NCBI RefSeq assembly: GCF_006716305.1
Contig: NZ_VFOU01000003.1
Coordinates: forward strand, 434,001-498,000
Reading direction: 5' to 3'
Length of the DNA stretch: 64,000 nucleotides
From: Enteractinococcus coprophilus
GTDB taxonomy: Bacteria; Actinomycetota; Actinomycetes; Actinomycetales; Micrococcaceae
In this document: positions 62,187 to 64,000 of the stretch, in pieces
Layout of the letters: each line of letters opens with the position of its first letter
Numbering within the stretch: the stretch's first letter is position 1
Notes under the pieces: model-generated
Told to the model about the DNA's origin: nothing
What the model saw: the letters and a program-made list of their open reading frames with translations, nothing else
Databases searched by the model: none
Translations under genes and position numbers: made by a program

Positions 62187-63302
62187 TTAGAACTGACCGA
62201 TTACGTCAACATCGTAGGCAAGCACCATTACAGCAGTGGCAGAGCCCCCAATGCTCGTGTCATACGTCATGGAACCACCAACCTCGACAAGCATTTTCAC
62301 GTGATCGTCTTGGACAACGTTTGAAAAAATATCAGCGGTACCGACTAGGGCAACCGTGTTGATGTCATAGTTGTACCGTCGCGATTGCTTCGTTGCGCCG
62401 GTATTAACGCGAATCGAGATTTCACCCATGTTCGCATCAGCTTGCGTAACTGCACCGTACACAACGTATTTTTCCCCTTTGTGTGCATCTGGGTTTCGTT
62501 GGACCAGCTGCCAATCACGTTCGGAGATAGATTTGTAGTTAGCAGGATCGCGTTTAGCCGCCTCTTCTTTAGCTTCTTTCCATTTCTCGTGGCTAGCCGA
62601 GACCGCAGGTGACGATTCGGAAATGTACGATGACGCATCTTCGATCGCAGTAGTATTCTCAGCCAATGCTTTTCTACTGCTCCCATCAGGTGTTTCCTCG
62701 AGTGCTTCTTCCAAAGTCTTTACGTTGCCGGATAACGCTTTATACGTATCCTTATCGTCAACTTTGCCTTTAGTCTTCTTCAGAAGCGCTTGGGCTTCGT
62801 CCAGTACTTCGGCAGCCTCCGTCGTGGCGGTGATATAGGCATCTCGGTCGCCTATCGCATCGAGTAAGGCTTCTGTTGGCGCACGAAGAGCCTCGTCGCT
62901 TTCGCGGAGTTCTTCGGTTCGATCTTCGATACTAAAGCTCATGACTCCGGGAGCATCCGCATTCATTAAGGCACTGGCTTCTCGCATGTGAGCATCGAGT
63001 TCTTCTTGCAATGCCGGCTCTAATTCCCCAGCATCCTCCAAGGCATCTGCAGAAGCTTTGTGACTCGAGCTGAGTTTATCTAATGTCTCGTTATAAGTCT
63101 CAAGTTTCTCAGAATTATTCGAATACGCTATCCCCGCCCCGCTGCCGATTAAGGCTAACGCGACAACAGCAGAAAGGCTGGTTATCAGAAGCTTCTTCTT
63201 ACGCTGCGGTCTTTTTCGTTTGGTCAGAGCATACGGCGCTGGAGGTGGGGGCGGAACGTTTAGATTACGTCGATTCTGAGATGGCTGTGATTTCGGTGTC
63301 AC
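62187..63302 (-). CDS. Membrane-anchored coiled-coil protein of unknown function
   Basis: A 371-residue protein with a proline run (PPPPPAP), a strongly basic stretch (KRKRPQRKKK) and one membrane helix (LLITSLSAVVALALIGSGAG). A long acidic, Ala/Glu-rich region of about 190 residues with heptad-like spacing follows. The C-terminal domain starts at WQLVQRNPDAHKGEKYVVYG and has alternating strands like OB-type exported domains. Codon use is more AT-rich than in the flanks. The start is GTG 63302 with no good ribosome site, so the N-terminus is uncertain. Function unknown. Confidence 0.65.
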   Translation of the reverse strand: MTPKSQPSQNRRNLNVPPPPPAPYALTKRKRPQRKKKLLITSLSAVVALALIGSGAGIAYSNNSEKLETYNETLDKLSSSHKASADALEDAGELEPALQEELDAHMREASALMNADAPGVMSFSIEDRTEELRESDEALRAPTEALLDAIGDRDAYITATTEAAEVLDEAQALLKKTKGKVDDKDTYKALSGNVKTLEEALEETPDGSSRKALAENTTAIEDASSYISESSPAVSASHEKWKEAKEEAAKRDPANYKSISERDWQLVQRNPDAHKGEKYVVYGAVTQADANMGEISIRVNTGATKQSRRYNYDINTVALVGTADIFSNVVQDDHVKMLVEVGGSMTYDTSIGGSATAVMVLAYDVDVIGQF

Positions 63303-63580
63303 GAAGGATTACTCGCAATTCTTAACAACTCAAGGTGGTGATGAGAAGCCACACCCTACGTCGTGAATAGACACTCATAACGATAAGGATAGACAGACTT
63401 CAGAAGATAACCATACTTCAAAACAGGACCCAATCATCAGATAAACGTCCTATCATGTCGATATAAACCGTGCCTCAGCTTGATTTATCCCTCCTGCTAT
63501 CCGGACTGTGGACGCATCTCGAAGATCCATTCAAAGCTCGGGGGTCTCGGAAGCGTCAAGCAAGACGTAACTGTGCAGGA

Positions 63581-64000
63581 TCACAGCTCTTCTAAAGGCG
63601 CCGACTTAGCTTCTTGGACACCCTCTAGCAGTGGTCGGAAGACTAATCCTGCAAGTACCGCACCAAGGGTAGGAAAGATCAGAAAAACCCAGAGTTGCAT
63701 CAGTGACTCTCCCCCACCGTAAATTGCGGCCGCGATCGAACGCGCTGGGTTAACTGAAGTATTCGACACGGGGATCGCAATCAAGTGGATGAGCGTCAGG
63801 GTCAGACCAATGGCAAGGGGCGCGAACGCCACGGTGGCTCGAGACGACGTCGTTCCGATGATGATAAACAAAAAGACCGCGGTAAGAATCACTTCGACCA
63901 TGATCACCGCGAGCAATCCGTAACCATCCGGCGAAGCTTCCCCATAACCGTTCGAAGCAAAATTCCCCAGGTCTACTCCCTCACGGTTCGTAGCGATGAT
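63581..64000 (-). CDS. aqpZ: Aquaporin/glycerol facilitator family protein, 5'-truncated by the window edge
   Basis: The frame is open to the right edge and gives 140 C-terminal residues. NFASNGYGEASPDGYGLLAV precedes helix 4, then VEVILTAVFLFIIIGTT, and the second pore motif is NTSVNPARSIAAAIYGG with the NPA and the selectivity Arg. LWVFLIFPTLGAVLAGLVFR is the last helix. The NTSVNPARS form and the ASNGYGE loop fit AqpZ-type water channels. The TTG at 63916 is internal, not a start. The upstream part with the first NPA lies outside the window. Confidence 0.93.
   Translation of the reverse strand: MIATNREGVDLGNFASNGYGEASPDGYGLLAVIMVEVILTAVFLFIIIGTTSSRATVAFAPLAIGLTLTLIHLIAIPVSNTSVNPARSIAAAIYGGGESLMQLWVFLIFPTLGAVLAGLVFRPLLEGVQEAKSAPLEEL

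Noticed and set aside
1-64000. CRISPR arrays, tRNA or rRNA genes, phage modules
   Set aside because: No regularly spaced repeats, no conserved RNA gene sequences and no phage or integrase genes were noticed by reading; a dedicated tRNA scan was not possible.

Overview
The window is a chromosomal segment of a Gram-positive actinobacterium. Lineage markers are the gatC-gatA-gatB operon with 4-nt overlaps, a DUF222/HNH (13E12-type) protein, DUF3151, a FurA-catalase pair, a DtxR/IdeR-type iron box, lipobox lipoproteins and many GTG/TTG starts. Base composition is only moderately GC-rich by eye, with local AT-rich patches. This fits a lower-GC member of the Micrococcaceae (Enteractinococcus/Yaniella-like), but that assignment is inference. 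I see no rRNA, tRNA, CRISPR array, prophage or intact insertion sequence.

Layout: 0-5.6 kb holds the tail of a DUF488 protein, a short UvrA paralogue, an MHS-type transporter and an iron-regulated siderophore-interacting reductase. 5.7-18.7 kb holds gatCAB, a RibD-like reductase with a flavin-reductase-like partner, a lipoprotein, two MFS carriers, a BCCT osmolyte carrier, an arylsulfotransferase-like lipoprotein and a membrane-anchored unknown. 18.9-26.0 kb holds a MetY-type sulfhydrylase with a CoA-binding protein, an HNH protein, furA-catalase and a mismatch DNA glycosylase.

26.0-35.7 kb is the most distinctive block. It is an aromatic catabolic island with a coniferyl-alcohol-dehydrogenase-like SDR, an aldehyde dehydrogenase, a metallo-beta-lactamase-fold hydrolase, an ACS-type MFS carrier, a CYP199-like P450, its phthalate-dioxygenase-reductase-type partner, an IclR regulator and a second MFS carrier. 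Three copies of one inverted repeat, TTTCYAT-N3-ATGGAMA, sit in the three control regions of the block and tie it into one regulon. The simplest reading is alcohol to aldehyde to acid to O-demethylated acid for a para-methoxylated aromatic.

35.9-46.9 kb holds purA-thrC, a TRAP transporter (dctQ-dctM-dctP), PspC, a YflT-like stress protein and a peptide-type ABC transporter that lacks a binding protein and whose fused ATPase has degenerate catalytic motifs. 47.0-49.6 kb looks decayed: an isolated MFS gene, about 550 bp and 430 bp without genes, and an acyl-CoA-dehydrogenase remnant. 49.6-64.0 kb holds a carnitine-acyltransferase-family enzyme, a sugar-type ABC importer, two small conserved genes, metNIQ, an acidic lipoprotein, a DUF1264 protein with an SDR, a coiled-coil membrane protein and the 3' part of an aquaporin gene. 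The segment is transporter-rich, which suits a heterotrophic, osmotically flexible organism.
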